This document shows positions 22,454 to 29,170 of a stretch of 30,126 nt of DNA, piece by piece. The stretch's first letter is position 1; the number at the start of each line of letters is the position of its first letter. A program made the translations under genes and the position numbers. A model generated the notes under the pieces. That model saw only the letters and a program-made list of their open reading frames with translations. It searched no databases and was not told the DNA's origin. The stretch comes from a virus, in the IMG/VR virus record IMGVR_UViG_3300013307_000675, positions 1 to 30,126 of that record, one strand, 5' to 3'.

Positions 22454-22870
22454 TTAGCGCTTCTTCTTTCCCTTGCTCATATCGATGCTGACAGGGCCTG
22501 TCTGGTCGCCTTCAAAGTACTGGCCGACGTCGCCGCCGACGCGAATAGAAGCGCCCGACACCGGCTGCTGAAGTCCACTCAACGCGCCTAGCGCCGCCTG
22601 CTTTCCGCGCGGATCTAACGCGCGATACGTGGTGAGGCGTTCTTGCTCGTCAGGCTGCAACGTGGCGCCAGACAGCTCGCCAAACAGCACGTAGCCAACA
22701 TCTACTCCTGCCTTTGCAATCTGCACCAGGTAGTCCGCGTCAGGTCGGCGCAAGTCGCTCTCATAGTTGCCCTGAGCGTTCTTGTGGATGTTGGCAAACT
22801 CCGCAAATTGAGATTGGCTATGCCCGAGCCGTTTTCGCTCTTCACGCAAGCGGGTGCCAATGGTCGTCAT
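22454..22870 (-). CDS. Lysogeny repressor, XRE/Cro-C1 type HTH
   Basis: 138 residues. N-terminal helix-turn-helix domain about 4-60: RLREERKRLGHSQSQFAEFANIHKNAQGNYESDLRRPDADYLVQIAKAG. No LexA/S24 peptidase domain, so it should not be self-cleaved; control by the antirepressor downstream is likely instead. The C-terminal tail (IRVGGDVGQYFEGDQTG, 109-125) recalls the N-terminus of the adjacent membrane protein. Start 22870 (MTTIGTRL) is preferred to the in-frame ATG at 22897, because the latter lies within the operator/promoter region and adds a non-conserved stretch. Reads away from the early operon, the normal C/cox-type switch layout. Confidence 0.9.
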   Translation of the reverse strand: MTTIGTRLREERKRLGHSQSQFAEFANIHKNAQGNYESDLRRPDADYLVQIAKAGVDVGYVLFGELSGATLQPDEQERLTTYRALDPRGKQAALGALSGLQQPVSGASIRVGGDVGQYFEGDQTGPVSIDMSKGKKKR

Positions 22871-22914
22871 TTGTGTGTTCAATTCTTTGACATACACACA
22901 AACGTGTGCATAAT
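22871..22914 (+). promoter_or_regulatory. Early rightward promoter with embedded repressor operators
   Basis: TTGACA (22887-22892), 16-base spacer, CATAAT (22909-22914): a near-consensus sigma70 promoter for the early operon at 22955. Operator-like repeats overlap it: TTTGTGTGT (22871-22879) is an exact inverted copy of ACACACAAA (22894-22902), and TACACAC-AAAC-GTGTGCA (22893-22910) is a 6-of-7 dyad within the spacer. A bound repressor would hide the -35/-10 and also its own 5' region. Confidence 0.72.
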
Positions 22915-22954
22915 GGTGGTGTTGTGATTCACTAACCGCTCAAAGTATATCGCC

Positions 22955-23191
22955 ATGACTTTCCCCAAACGCCCCCGTTCTCGGGCGCCCCGGGGTGTGT
23001 GCTCAGACGACCGAATTCAAGTTGCCCTGATGCCAAACGAGTTGCGGGCGTTCGACGCACGGGCGGAGCGCGATTGCATCTCCCGTTCAGCCTTGGCTCG
23101 CTTGTTCATCCTTCTTGCTATGGGCGTCGACCCGGAAAAGCCTACGCCGCCCTCCAGACAACGTCACACAACTTCGATTGCGGAGGATTGA
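22955..23191 (+). CDS. Small ribbon-helix-helix-like DNA-binding protein (cox/cro position)
   Basis: 78 residues, first gene of the early operon. Residues 19-57 (DDRIQVALMPNELRAFDARAERDCISRSALARLFILLAMG) read as a beta strand plus two helices with the SRSALAR pattern of Arc/MetJ/CopG-type proteins; the flanks are basic and disordered. By position it takes the place of P2 cox, and may repress the repressor promoter. A MerR-like excisionase candidate exists elsewhere (28823), so excision need not be its job. Confidence 0.75.
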   Translation: MTFPKRPRSRAPRGVCSDDRIQVALMPNELRAFDARAERDCISRSALARLFILLAMGVDPEKPTPPSRQRHTTSIAED

Positions 23192-23194
23192 ACG

Positions 23195-23479
23195 ATGCGG
23201 CCGCCTCAATTGATCGAACACGCTTTGCGCCGAGCGCTGTCCGGCCCTAAGCGTCAGGAAGTAGCGCAGGCGCTCGGCTGGGACAACTCGGCCATGAGCC
23301 GTTTCCTCAACGGCGACCAAGGCGTCACCATCGACAAGATCGATACGCTCGTCCGGTTGGTGGGCTACATCCTTGTCACCTGCAAATATCTGGATGCCGT
23401 CGCCACTCTTGGTGAAGTCGGCATGTCTTGCGAGTGTGCCCGGCAAGGTCTGGGCGAATGCGGGAGGACCTCCCAATGA
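23195..23479 (+). CDS. CII-like transcriptional regulator
   Basis: 94 residues. Helix-turn-helix at about 19-40 (KRQEVAQALGWDNSAMSRFLNGDQG) followed by VTIDKIDTLVRLVGY, the layout of lambda CII-family activators. C-terminal part is Cys-containing (C79, C81, C89) and less typical. Strong Shine-Dalgarno GGAGG 8-9 bases before the ATG. Its stop overlaps the ogr start (ATGATG). Likely acts in the lysis-lysogeny decision on a nearby promoter; target not identified. Confidence 0.8.
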   Translation: MRPPQLIEHALRRALSGPKRQEVAQALGWDNSAMSRFLNGDQGVTIDKIDTLVRLVGYILVTCKYLDAVATLGEVGMSCECARQGLGECGRTSQ

Positions 23480-23724
23480 TGATCAAGTGCCCGCACTGCG
23501 GCACGCGTATGCACGTCCGCACAAGCCGTGAAGTGACCCTGCTATCGCGCGAGTTGTACGTGCAATGCCCCAACGTGGAATGCGCCTACACGTGCAAGGC
23601 CATTCTCTCCGCAATCCACACGATCGCACCGAGCATGAAGCCGAACCCCAAGGCTTATCTGCCGGCGGGCCGCACCCGCCTGCTGCTCGACAACCCGCTT
23701 CAGCTCGACCTGCTGAACGGCTGA
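23476..23724 (+). CDS. ogr: Late gene activator, Ogr/Delta-type zinc finger
   Basis: 82 residues (P2 Ogr 72). Four cysteines in the Ogr spacing: C5-x2-C8-x22-C31-x4-C36 (MIKCPHCGTRMHVRTSR ... YVQCPNVECAYTC). P2 Ogr binds zinc through these, contacts the RNA polymerase alpha subunit and switches on the late promoters. GGGAGG precedes the ATG. In P2 ogr lies behind D; here it is in the early operon, coupled to the CII-like gene, so late expression is tied directly to early transcription. Probable target sites: 2894-2916, 9873-9895, 14771-14793. Confidence 0.92.
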   Translation: MMIKCPHCGTRMHVRTSREVTLLSRELYVQCPNVECAYTCKAILSAIHTIAPSMKPNPKAYLPAGRTRLLLDNPLQLDLLNG

Positions 23725-23745
23725 CGGCCTAGCTGTCCCCCCCTT

Positions 23746-23793
23746 CCCCTCGCGTCCGCTTTCGCGCCTCTCACGGCGCGAGGGGCTTCTTTT
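23746..23793 (+). terminator. Possible terminator/attenuator between ogr and the antirepressor
   Basis: CCCCTCGCG (23746-23754) is an exact inverted repeat of CGCGAGGGG (23777-23785), with a 22-base loop that can fold further, followed by the T-rich CTTCTTTTG (to 23793). Plus strand. It may limit expression of the antirepressor and replication genes below ogr, or act as an antitermination point. Confidence 0.6.
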
Positions 23794-23816
23794 GCCCAAA
23801 AAACAGGAGTTTCAGC

Positions 23817-24374
23817 ATGCAATACCTTCACAACGATGCCGTTCTCGCGTTTGAAAACATCGAGTTTGATGTAGTGGATTTGCACAACGTGCCGTGGCTA
23901 AGGGGGCCCCAGATCGGGGCGGCCTTGGGGTATTCGAACGACCCCGCCAAAGACGTACGCAAGCTCTACGACCGCAACTCCGACGAGTTCACCGACGAGA
24001 TGACGCAGGTGGTCGACCTGCACACCGCCGGCGGCCGTCAGCCGGTACGCATCTTCAGCCCGCGCGGCTGTTACCTGCTCGGCATGCTGGCGCGCACTGC
24101 GCGCGCGAAGGCCTTCCGCGTGTGGGTGCTTGATGTATTGGAAGGGCGGTTGCCTCCGCGCCGGGTGGGCACGCTCACCATGCCGCAACAACTGGCCGCG
24201 CTGCGGTATCCGGGCGTGCTGGTCAAGGAGCTTGCCGCCGCTCGATCGCTTGCGGTGGCGATGGAGCTTTACGCCAACCTCGTACACATATCGCGGCCGT
24301 TGGGCATTCAGGCGCTGCCTATCGCCACGCTCGCTCCGATCGTGTCGCAGGGCAAATTGCCCGGCGTTGCTTGA
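23817..24374 (+). CDS. Phage antirepressor with BRO N-terminal domain
   Basis: 185 residues. Residues about 8-110 form a BRO-N domain: AVLAFENIEFDVVDLHNVPWLRGPQIGAALGYSNDPAKDVRKLYDRNSDEF, then IFSPRGCYLLGMLARTARAKAFRVWVLDVL. The C-terminal part (PQQLAALRYPGVLVKELAAARSLAVAMELY) is helical. Such proteins counter phage repressors or modulate early regulation. Good Shine-Dalgarno CAGGAG. Overlaps the next small gene (TGATG). Since the repressor lacks a cleavage domain, this protein is the best candidate for induction control. Confidence 0.88.
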   Translation: MQYLHNDAVLAFENIEFDVVDLHNVPWLRGPQIGAALGYSNDPAKDVRKLYDRNSDEFTDEMTQVVDLHTAGGRQPVRIFSPRGCYLLGMLARTARAKAFRVWVLDVLEGRLPPRRVGTLTMPQQLAALRYPGVLVKELAAARSLAVAMELYANLVHISRPLGIQALPIATLAPIVSQGKLPGVA

Positions 24375-24553
24375 TGGAAGCAGCTATGCGACAGCCCGTT
24401 GTCTTCATCGTGCGCCTTACCGCCGCAAACGGTGGGCGTCATCGCTACCTGGTCATCGACCGATCCAGCATCGGCGCCACTCTGCAGGTCCTCGCCCGCA
24501 CGGGCATCGAGCCGCGAGCCGTATCCGCCCGCCCCGCCAAGGGAGGTGCCTGA
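24374..24553 (+). CDS. Small hypothetical protein of the early operon
   Basis: 59 residues, unrecognised: a basic beta-alpha pattern (QPVVFIVRLTAANGGRHRYLVID, then SIGATLQVLARTGIEPRAVSARP). Starts in the antirepressor stop (TGATG at 24372-24376) or at the ATG 24386, which is preceded by GGAAG. Its stop overlaps the start of the next gene. The tight coupling supports it as real. Confidence 0.7.
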   Translation: MEAAMRQPVVFIVRLTAANGGRHRYLVIDRSSIGATLQVLARTGIEPRAVSARPAKGGA

Positions 24554-24792
24554 TGCTCGCGCTCATCAATCTGTGGATGGTGCTCACTGCGCTGGTGTCA
24601 GTTGCGCTGCTGAACTACTCCGGCCGCACGCAACGTTGGGGCGCTCTGGTTGGCCTACTCGGTCAGCCGGCCTGGCTGTACCTGACCCACGTCACCGGCG
24701 AGCCCGGCATGTTCACCGCCAGCCTCTTCTTCACCGTCTGCTACGGCCACGGCGTGTGGCGTGGCTTCTTGACCCGCGCCCGCCATGGCTAG
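24553..24792 (+). CDS. Small integral membrane protein, unknown function
   Basis: 79 residues. Hydrophobic segments at about 1-20 (MLALINLWMVLTALVSVALL), 29-45 (WGALVGLLGQPAWLYLT) and 53-67 (MFTASLFFTVCYGHGVW), so two to three TM helices, ending in a basic TRARHG tail. Strong Shine-Dalgarno AAGGGAGG. Starts inside the previous stop (TGATG). The placement in an early operon is not typical for lysis genes; exclusion or membrane-linked replication are open possibilities. Confidence 0.78.
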   Translation: MLALINLWMVLTALVSVALLNYSGRTQRWGALVGLLGQPAWLYLTHVTGEPGMFTASLFFTVCYGHGVWRGFLTRARHG

Positions 24793-24991
24793 GCCCGACA
24801 TCACAGAAGACGATGTGCGCTGGACGCACCGCTTCATGGGCATCCCCACGCCCTATGAGGCCATGTCTGCGCTTGTGCGCAGGACCGTCGAATCGGCTGC
24901 CAGCGCACTCGCCCCAAGGCTCCGTTGGCCTGCTGCCAAGACACAGGCCGTGGACTTTAAGCGCCGCGCCGCCGGTGACTTTGACGACTGA
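24785..24991 (+). CDS. Small hypothetical soluble protein
   Basis: 68 residues, unrecognised. Acidic N-terminus (ARPDITEDDVRWTHRFMGIPTPYEAMSALVRRTVES) and an Ala/Arg-rich second half ending in DFDD. No membrane segment. It starts within the membrane-protein gene (8-base overlap) without a clear Shine-Dalgarno, which points to translational coupling. Confidence 0.65.
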   Translation: MARPDITEDDVRWTHRFMGIPTPYEAMSALVRRTVESAASALAPRLRWPAAKTQAVDFKRRAAGDFDD

Positions 24992-25010
24992 TTTCTGCTC
25001 TTGCATCACC

Positions 25011-25328
25011 ATGAACAATCGCTTCCCTTTCAATATCAACACCGACGATTTGCCCCGTATGACCGACCAGGCCGTCGCCATGTCCTGGTACATCGTCCAA
25101 ACGTGGCCGGGCGCGTTCGGTGACGCTGCCCTCTGTGACCTGGTGGAGCGCATCGGCCACGAGATCGTCAACCGGTGGCTGCGCGGTGCCCCCATTCCTG
25201 TCTGGCGACGCTCCGGCCGTGACTATTACTACGCCGAGCTGTCCCGCTTCGCGCGGTGGGATGGCATGCGGTGGGTGGCGCTCGATGTGGCGGCAGCCGA
25301 TGCAGCTTCTGTTGTGGGTGACGTGTAA
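25011..25328 (+). CDS. Hypothetical protein upstream of the primase-helicase
   Basis: 105 residues, unrecognised. Trp/Arg-rich: MTDQAVAMSWYIVQTWPGAF, LCDLVERIGHEIVNRWLRG, APIPVWRRSGRDYYYAELSRFARWDGMRW. The stop overlaps the primase start (TAATG), so the two are made together and it may assist replication. The start 25011 is chosen because it begins the coupled stretch; the longer frame open to 24399 overlaps three other genes and is an artefact. Confidence 0.72.
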   Translation: MNNRFPFNINTDDLPRMTDQAVAMSWYIVQTWPGAFGDAALCDLVERIGHEIVNRWLRGAPIPVWRRSGRDYYYAELSRFARWDGMRWVALDVAAADAASVVGDV

Positions 25329-28105
25329 TGGCTTCTATCGACGAGCTGAAGCAGCGCATCGACCTGCACGACCTGGCCGAAAGGCTGGGCATCAAGCGCG
25401 GCCCGGGTGGCGACAAGGCGCTCTATCACTCACCGCTGCACGCCGACAAGAACCCGTCGCTGTCCATCTTCGTCAACCACCCGACGCACGGTACGGGCTG
25501 GAAAGACCACAGCTCGGGCGAAGGCGGCTCCTGCATCGACCTGGTGATGCTGGCGCACGGCTGCGACGTGTCGGAGGCGGTGAAGTGGCTGCACGACGCC
25601 TACGCCATTCCGCGTGACGTGCCCACGGGCCAGCAGGAACGCCGCGAGAAGTCCAAGGCCGAGTACATTGCCGATCGCTGTCTCGCAGACCGCGAGCACG
25701 CCCGCGAGTATTTGAAGGGCCGCGGCATTTCGGATGCGGCCATCGATGCCGCTTTCCGCGCGCGTACGCTGGGCTACAACGCTTGGACCTGCTCACGCCT
25801 GCAGCCAGGAGAAGTCGGCTACGGCGGGCCTGCGGCCGCGTTCATCGTCAAGTCGCTCAACACCAGCCAGGTGGTGGCCGTCGACATGCGTTATCTGGAC
25901 CCCGCGCAGAACGGCAACGTCAAGACGCAGAGCCAGGGAGAGAAGACCGGGCACGGCTGGACCTCCGACCCCGCGCGCCTGGCGCGTGCCCGTCGTGTAT
26001 TCCTGGTCGAGTCTGCCATCAACGCGCTGTCGATCGACACGTGCAATCTGCCAGGCGCAGCGGCGTTTGCCCTGCGCGGCCTGTCCAACGTCGACGGCAT
26101 CGACTTCTCGTTCCTGCAGGGCAAGCAGTGCGTCATCTGCATGGACAACGACGAGCCGTTCGGGCGGGAGCACCCGCGTGCTGGGCAACGCCCTGGCCCC
26201 GAGGCCGCATGGGCGCTGTATGAGCGCCTGACGGCGTTGAACATCAGCGCCATGCTGGTCGACCAGACCGAATGGGTACGCGGCCTGAACGACGACAAAA
26301 CGTCGGTCGAGTCGATCAACGATGTGAACGACTACCTGCAAGAGCACGGCGCCGAGCGGCTTGCCCGGGCACTGGACAAGTTCGAGCCGTGGATCATCGC
26401 CGGCATGGCGGGCGACGAGACGCGTCGCGGCCGGCCGCGCGTCTATCTGCCCGCGCATGACTTCGCGCAGTACTGGCGCTTCCGCGTGAAGCCCGACTTC
26501 ACCAGCTACGTCACCAAGATGGATCGGCAAGGCGAAGGTGATGTCGAGACGCCGGTGTATGCAGACCTGTGCGGCTTCCGAATCGCCTCCATCAGCCGCG
26601 TGTCGGTGGCCAGCGCCACGTCCACTATGACGGGCGATCCGGACCAGTCACCCACCGTGAATTTCGCAGTGTCCGTGCAAACGCCGCGCCACGGTGCGAA
26701 GCTGATCCGCCGGGTGATGATGGACGACCAGCTCCACAACACCGACCTGTGGGGCAAATTCGGCCCCATCTGGATGCCTGCCCCGTTCAAGCGCATGGTC
26801 AACATCCTGGAGCGCACGGCCGACCTCGGGGCGCGTGACGCGGCCAACTTTGTCGGCCTGGCCTGGCGTGATGGCAAGTTGATCGTCAACGAGGGGCCGG
26901 ACTGCTATTTCACCGAGCCAGAGAAGCAGTGCCCGTACCACAACCTCACCTTTCCCAGCGGCCCGAAGCAGGACGCCCGCACAGTGCTGGAGGCCTTCCA
27001 AGCGACGTTTAAGCAGAACGCCGCCACCATCCCCCTGGTGTGGGCGCTGGGTGGTCACCTGAAGGCGTTGTTGGGCTTCTGGCCACACATGACGGTGCAG
27101 GCCGACAAGGGCGCGGGCAAGTCGACGCTCATCAAGCGCCTGGAGCGCGCTCTAGCCTTCACGATGTTCTCGGGCCAGAGCCTGCAGACCGAATTCCGGC
27201 TGCTCACCAGCGTGTCACACACCAGCCACCCCGTGGGCTGGGAAGAGCTGTCCGCGCGCAGGCAGGAGATCATCGACAAGGCCGTGGGTCTGCTGCAGGA
27301 GAACTATCAGTACACCGTCACCAAGCGCGGCACCGACATGACGGAATACCTCATCAGCGCGCCTGTGATGCTGGCCGGCGAAGACGTGCCCGTGCGCAGC
27401 CTGCTCGGCAAGCTGGTGCGCACTACGCTCACCGGCAAGAAGGGGCCGATCATGCCCGACGACCTGCCGCGCTTCCCCGTCAAGCAGTGGCTGCAGTTCC
27501 TGGCCAGCCTGGACAAGGCCGTGGTCTTGGCCGAGTACAGGAAGATCCACGCCTACTGCACGCGCATGGCCCGGGCCTCGGGCCAGGACGAGGGCGCCAA
27601 GCGCATGCTGACCAACTATGCGGCGGTCATGACGGCCTGGTACTACCTGGCGGAGTTCGCTGGCATCCACCACAGCGCCGGCAACTTCATCAACGACCTG
27701 CTGGCCGAGATGAATACGCACATCGCCGAGACCAGCGCCGACCGCGAGCCCTGGGTGTGGATCATGGAGACCGCGCTGTCGGAAGTGGACGCCGGCAAGT
27801 TCTCGTTCCCGCACGCCTTTGACACCGTGGAGGGCGAGCGCTGCATCCTGCTACGCACCAGCCACATCATGGACCACATCGCGCACAGCAACCCGTTGCG
27901 CGAGAAGTGGAACAGCCTGCCGGTGAAGTCCGACCGCGTGTTCAAGAAGCAGCTCTACGGCGCCGGTGTGGTCGCAGGTGAGAAGGAAGTCGAGCGCACC
28001 ATCTTCAGCCGTCGCGTGGCGCACCTGACGCCGATTTCGCTCACACGCCTGGCGGGCTATGGCCTGTCGGTCGCGGTTCGGGAGGATGCCCATGTCCATG
28101 CCTAA
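25328..28105 (+). CDS. Primase-helicase fusion (CHC2-like, Toprim, P-loop helicase)
   Basis: 925 residues. Order: CHC2-like fold at about 30-90 (SPLHADKNPSLSIF ... GEGGSCIDLVMLAHG) with most canonical zinc ligands replaced; Toprim at about 222-300 with E228 in VFLVESAINALS and D273/D275 in CMDNDE; a central beta-rich region; P-loop ATPase at about 575-720 with Walker A ADKGAGKST (592-600) and downstream PVGWEELSARRQEIIDKA and VMLAGEDVPVRSLLGKLVR. It should unwind DNA and lay primers at the phage origin, replacing the P2 gpA initiator. Starts in the upstream stop (TAATG). Overlaps the next gene by 14 bases. Confidence 0.9.
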   Translation: MASIDELKQRIDLHDLAERLGIKRGPGGDKALYHSPLHADKNPSLSIFVNHPTHGTGWKDHSSGEGGSCIDLVMLAHGCDVSEAVKWLHDAYAIPRDVPTGQQERREKSKAEYIADRCLADREHAREYLKGRGISDAAIDAAFRARTLGYNAWTCSRLQPGEVGYGGPAAAFIVKSLNTSQVVAVDMRYLDPAQNGNVKTQSQGEKTGHGWTSDPARLARARRVFLVESAINALSIDTCNLPGAAAFALRGLSNVDGIDFSFLQGKQCVICMDNDEPFGREHPRAGQRPGPEAAWALYERLTALNISAMLVDQTEWVRGLNDDKTSVESINDVNDYLQEHGAERLARALDKFEPWIIAGMAGDETRRGRPRVYLPAHDFAQYWRFRVKPDFTSYVTKMDRQGEGDVETPVYADLCGFRIASISRVSVASATSTMTGDPDQSPTVNFAVSVQTPRHGAKLIRRVMMDDQLHNTDLWGKFGPIWMPAPFKRMVNILERTADLGARDAANFVGLAWRDGKLIVNEGPDCYFTEPEKQCPYHNLTFPSGPKQDARTVLEAFQATFKQNAATIPLVWALGGHLKALLGFWPHMTVQADKGAGKSTLIKRLERALAFTMFSGQSLQTEFRLLTSVSHTSHPVGWEELSARRQEIIDKAVGLLQENYQYTVTKRGTDMTEYLISAPVMLAGEDVPVRSLLGKLVRTTLTGKKGPIMPDDLPRFPVKQWLQFLASLDKAVVLAEYRKIHAYCTRMARASGQDEGAKRMLTNYAAVMTAWYYLAEFAGIHHSAGNFINDLLAEMNTHIAETSADREPWVWIMETALSEVDAGKFSFPHAFDTVEGERCILLRTSHIMDHIAHSNPLREKWNSLPVKSDRVFKKQLYGAGVVAGEKEVERTIFSRRVAHLTPISLTRLAGYGLSVAVREDAHVHA

Positions 28106-28826
28106 CACGCTGGCCACTGTGCCTTCCCCGTTCCATGCGGCCGCAGGCCGCTTCGTCACCTGCGCCTTGGCGCACTTCAGTCTGCCGGCCTGTGGCCGCG
28201 TTGTGGCTGTGCCTGGCGCCCACGGCGTGCCGTGCGGCAGCGTCCTGCAGGTGACGAGGTACGGCGCCGGCGGCGACCTGGTTGCCGTCTCCCCCGCACC
28301 CCCTTCAAGAGAGAGCCGGCCGGGAGCCTTCGGCCAGGCGCTGGAAGCGAGGGGCACGCATAGATTTTTTCAATGGGGGTGCACGGGCAGCGCAGAAAAC
28401 CCGTGGAAATCGACCCTCGGTCGCGCTAAGTCCTTGATTCTGGAAGCGATGCCGTCCACAAGTCGGGGCCGATTTTCCACAGGTTGCGGCCGTTTTTCCA
28501 CGGGTCGCGTTTCGGCCGCTTGCCCCGCTGCCCCTTCTTCCTCTCTCTCTAAATCATTGAAAGAGAAGAAGAACGAACAGGGAGAAAGGCAGGCATGGCG
28601 CGCGCATGGGCATCCACAGGTTAGGGCCGGTTTTCCACGGGTTGGGACACCTGCCTATTTTTTACTCCACGGATTCCACAGGTCGGAAAGGGCTAACTTG
28701 TGGAAACCCGTGGACGAGAAATCTTTTGGAATCAATCGGTTATGTCTGTGCGGGGGTGCAACCACGGATCCACAGGTTGCACTGCGTGTGGTCCCCTCGC
28801 GGGCCGGAAAAAGGGGGGCGTCATGA
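28092..28826 (+). CDS. Hypothetical ORF running through the iteron region
   Basis: 244 residues if complete. The ATG at 28092 has a good ribosome site (GGGAGG) and overlaps the primase end; the TGA at 28824-28826 overlaps the next start as ATGA, just like true gene pairs in this phage. The first ~75 residues (NTLATVPSPFHAAAGRFVTCALAHF ... GSVLQVTRYGAGGDLVAVS) look protein-like. From about residue 100 the codons coincide with the CCACAGGTT/CCACGGGT repeats and give low-complexity sequence (GRFSTGCGRFSTGR). Perhaps a short real protein whose frame happens to stay open, or an origin-overlapping gene. No family recognised. Confidence 0.45.
   Translation: MSMPNTLATVPSPFHAAAGRFVTCALAHFSLPACGRVVAVPGAHGVPCGSVLQVTRYGAGGDLVAVSPAPPSRESRPGAFGQALEARGTHRFFQWGCTGSAENPWKSTLGRAKSLILEAMPSTSRGRFSTGCGRFSTGRVSAACPAAPSSSLSKSLKEKKNEQGERQAWRAHGHPQVRAGFPRVGTPAYFLLHGFHRSERANLWKPVDEKSFGINRLCLCGGATTDPQVALRVVPSRAGKRGAS
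28456..28779. repeat. Iteron array, putative phage replication origin
   Basis: At least nine copies of a core CCAC(A/G)GGTT. CCAC begins at 28456, 28477 and 28498 (exact 21-bp period) and again at 28614 and 28635 (21 bp). The unit CCACAGGTT-NN-GGCCG-N-TTTT-CCACGGGT occurs in both groups. A second composite, CCACGGAT(T)CCACAGGT, occurs at 28667-28683 and 28762-28778. Inverted copies lie at 28699-28714, and one outlying copy at about 28398-28409. TTTTCCACA at 28473-28481 fits the DnaA-box consensus TTWTNCACA. An AT-richer stretch (28549-28575) lies between the groups. Adjacent to the primase-helicase gene. The layout is that of a theta origin; no experiment is implied. Confidence 0.65.
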
Positions 28827-29170
28827 CAGTGGTGAGCACCACGATTGACCTGTGCGGCGCTGCCAAGCTGCTGGGCGCACACCCTGAAACTGTGCGGCTC
28901 AAGGCCAAAGCTGGGGAGTTGCCGGGCCGCAAAGTCGGCAAGCGATGGATGTTTTCGACCATTGCCCTCGAACGTTACCTCGCCGGAGAATGGGTCCCGC
29001 GAGTTGTGCAGGGCGAACAGGCAAAGGAATGTGAGCCATGTCGCTCTTCAAACGCAAAGGCAGCAACAACTGGTATTACAAGCTCTACCCCCCTGGAGGC
29101 GGCACGCCGCTACAGGGCAGCACTGGAACCTGCGACCGCGCGCAGGCCCAGGAGTACCACGACCGCCTGA
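28823..29170 (+). CDS. Excisionase-like HTH (MerR/HTH_17) protein
   Basis: 115 residues. Residues about 8-54 (IDLCGAAKLLGAHPETVRLKAKAGELPGRKVGKRWMFSTIALERYLAG) are a winged helix of the excisionase/HTH_17 type. The remaining ~60 residues are low-complexity (Ala/Ser/Thr/Arg) and the last 44 codons overlap the integrase gene in another frame. Purine-rich ribosome site AAGGGGGG. Placed directly before int, it is the best candidate for the directionality factor (Xis). Confidence 0.8.
   Translation: MTVVSTTIDLCGAAKLLGAHPETVRLKAKAGELPGRKVGKRWMFSTIALERYLAGEWVPRVVQGEQAKECEPCRSSNAKAATTGITSSTPLEAARRYRAALEPATARRPRSTTTA

Noticed and set aside
22871-22897. Upstream ATG (22897) of the repressor
   Set aside because: It lies inside the promoter/operator, has no ribosome site and adds nine residues not typical of HTH repressors; 22870 preferred, though not certain.
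28456-28779. Repeats near the primase as a CRISPR array
   Set aside because: Cores are only about 9-13 bp, partly inverted and unevenly spaced, with no uniform spacers and no cas genes.
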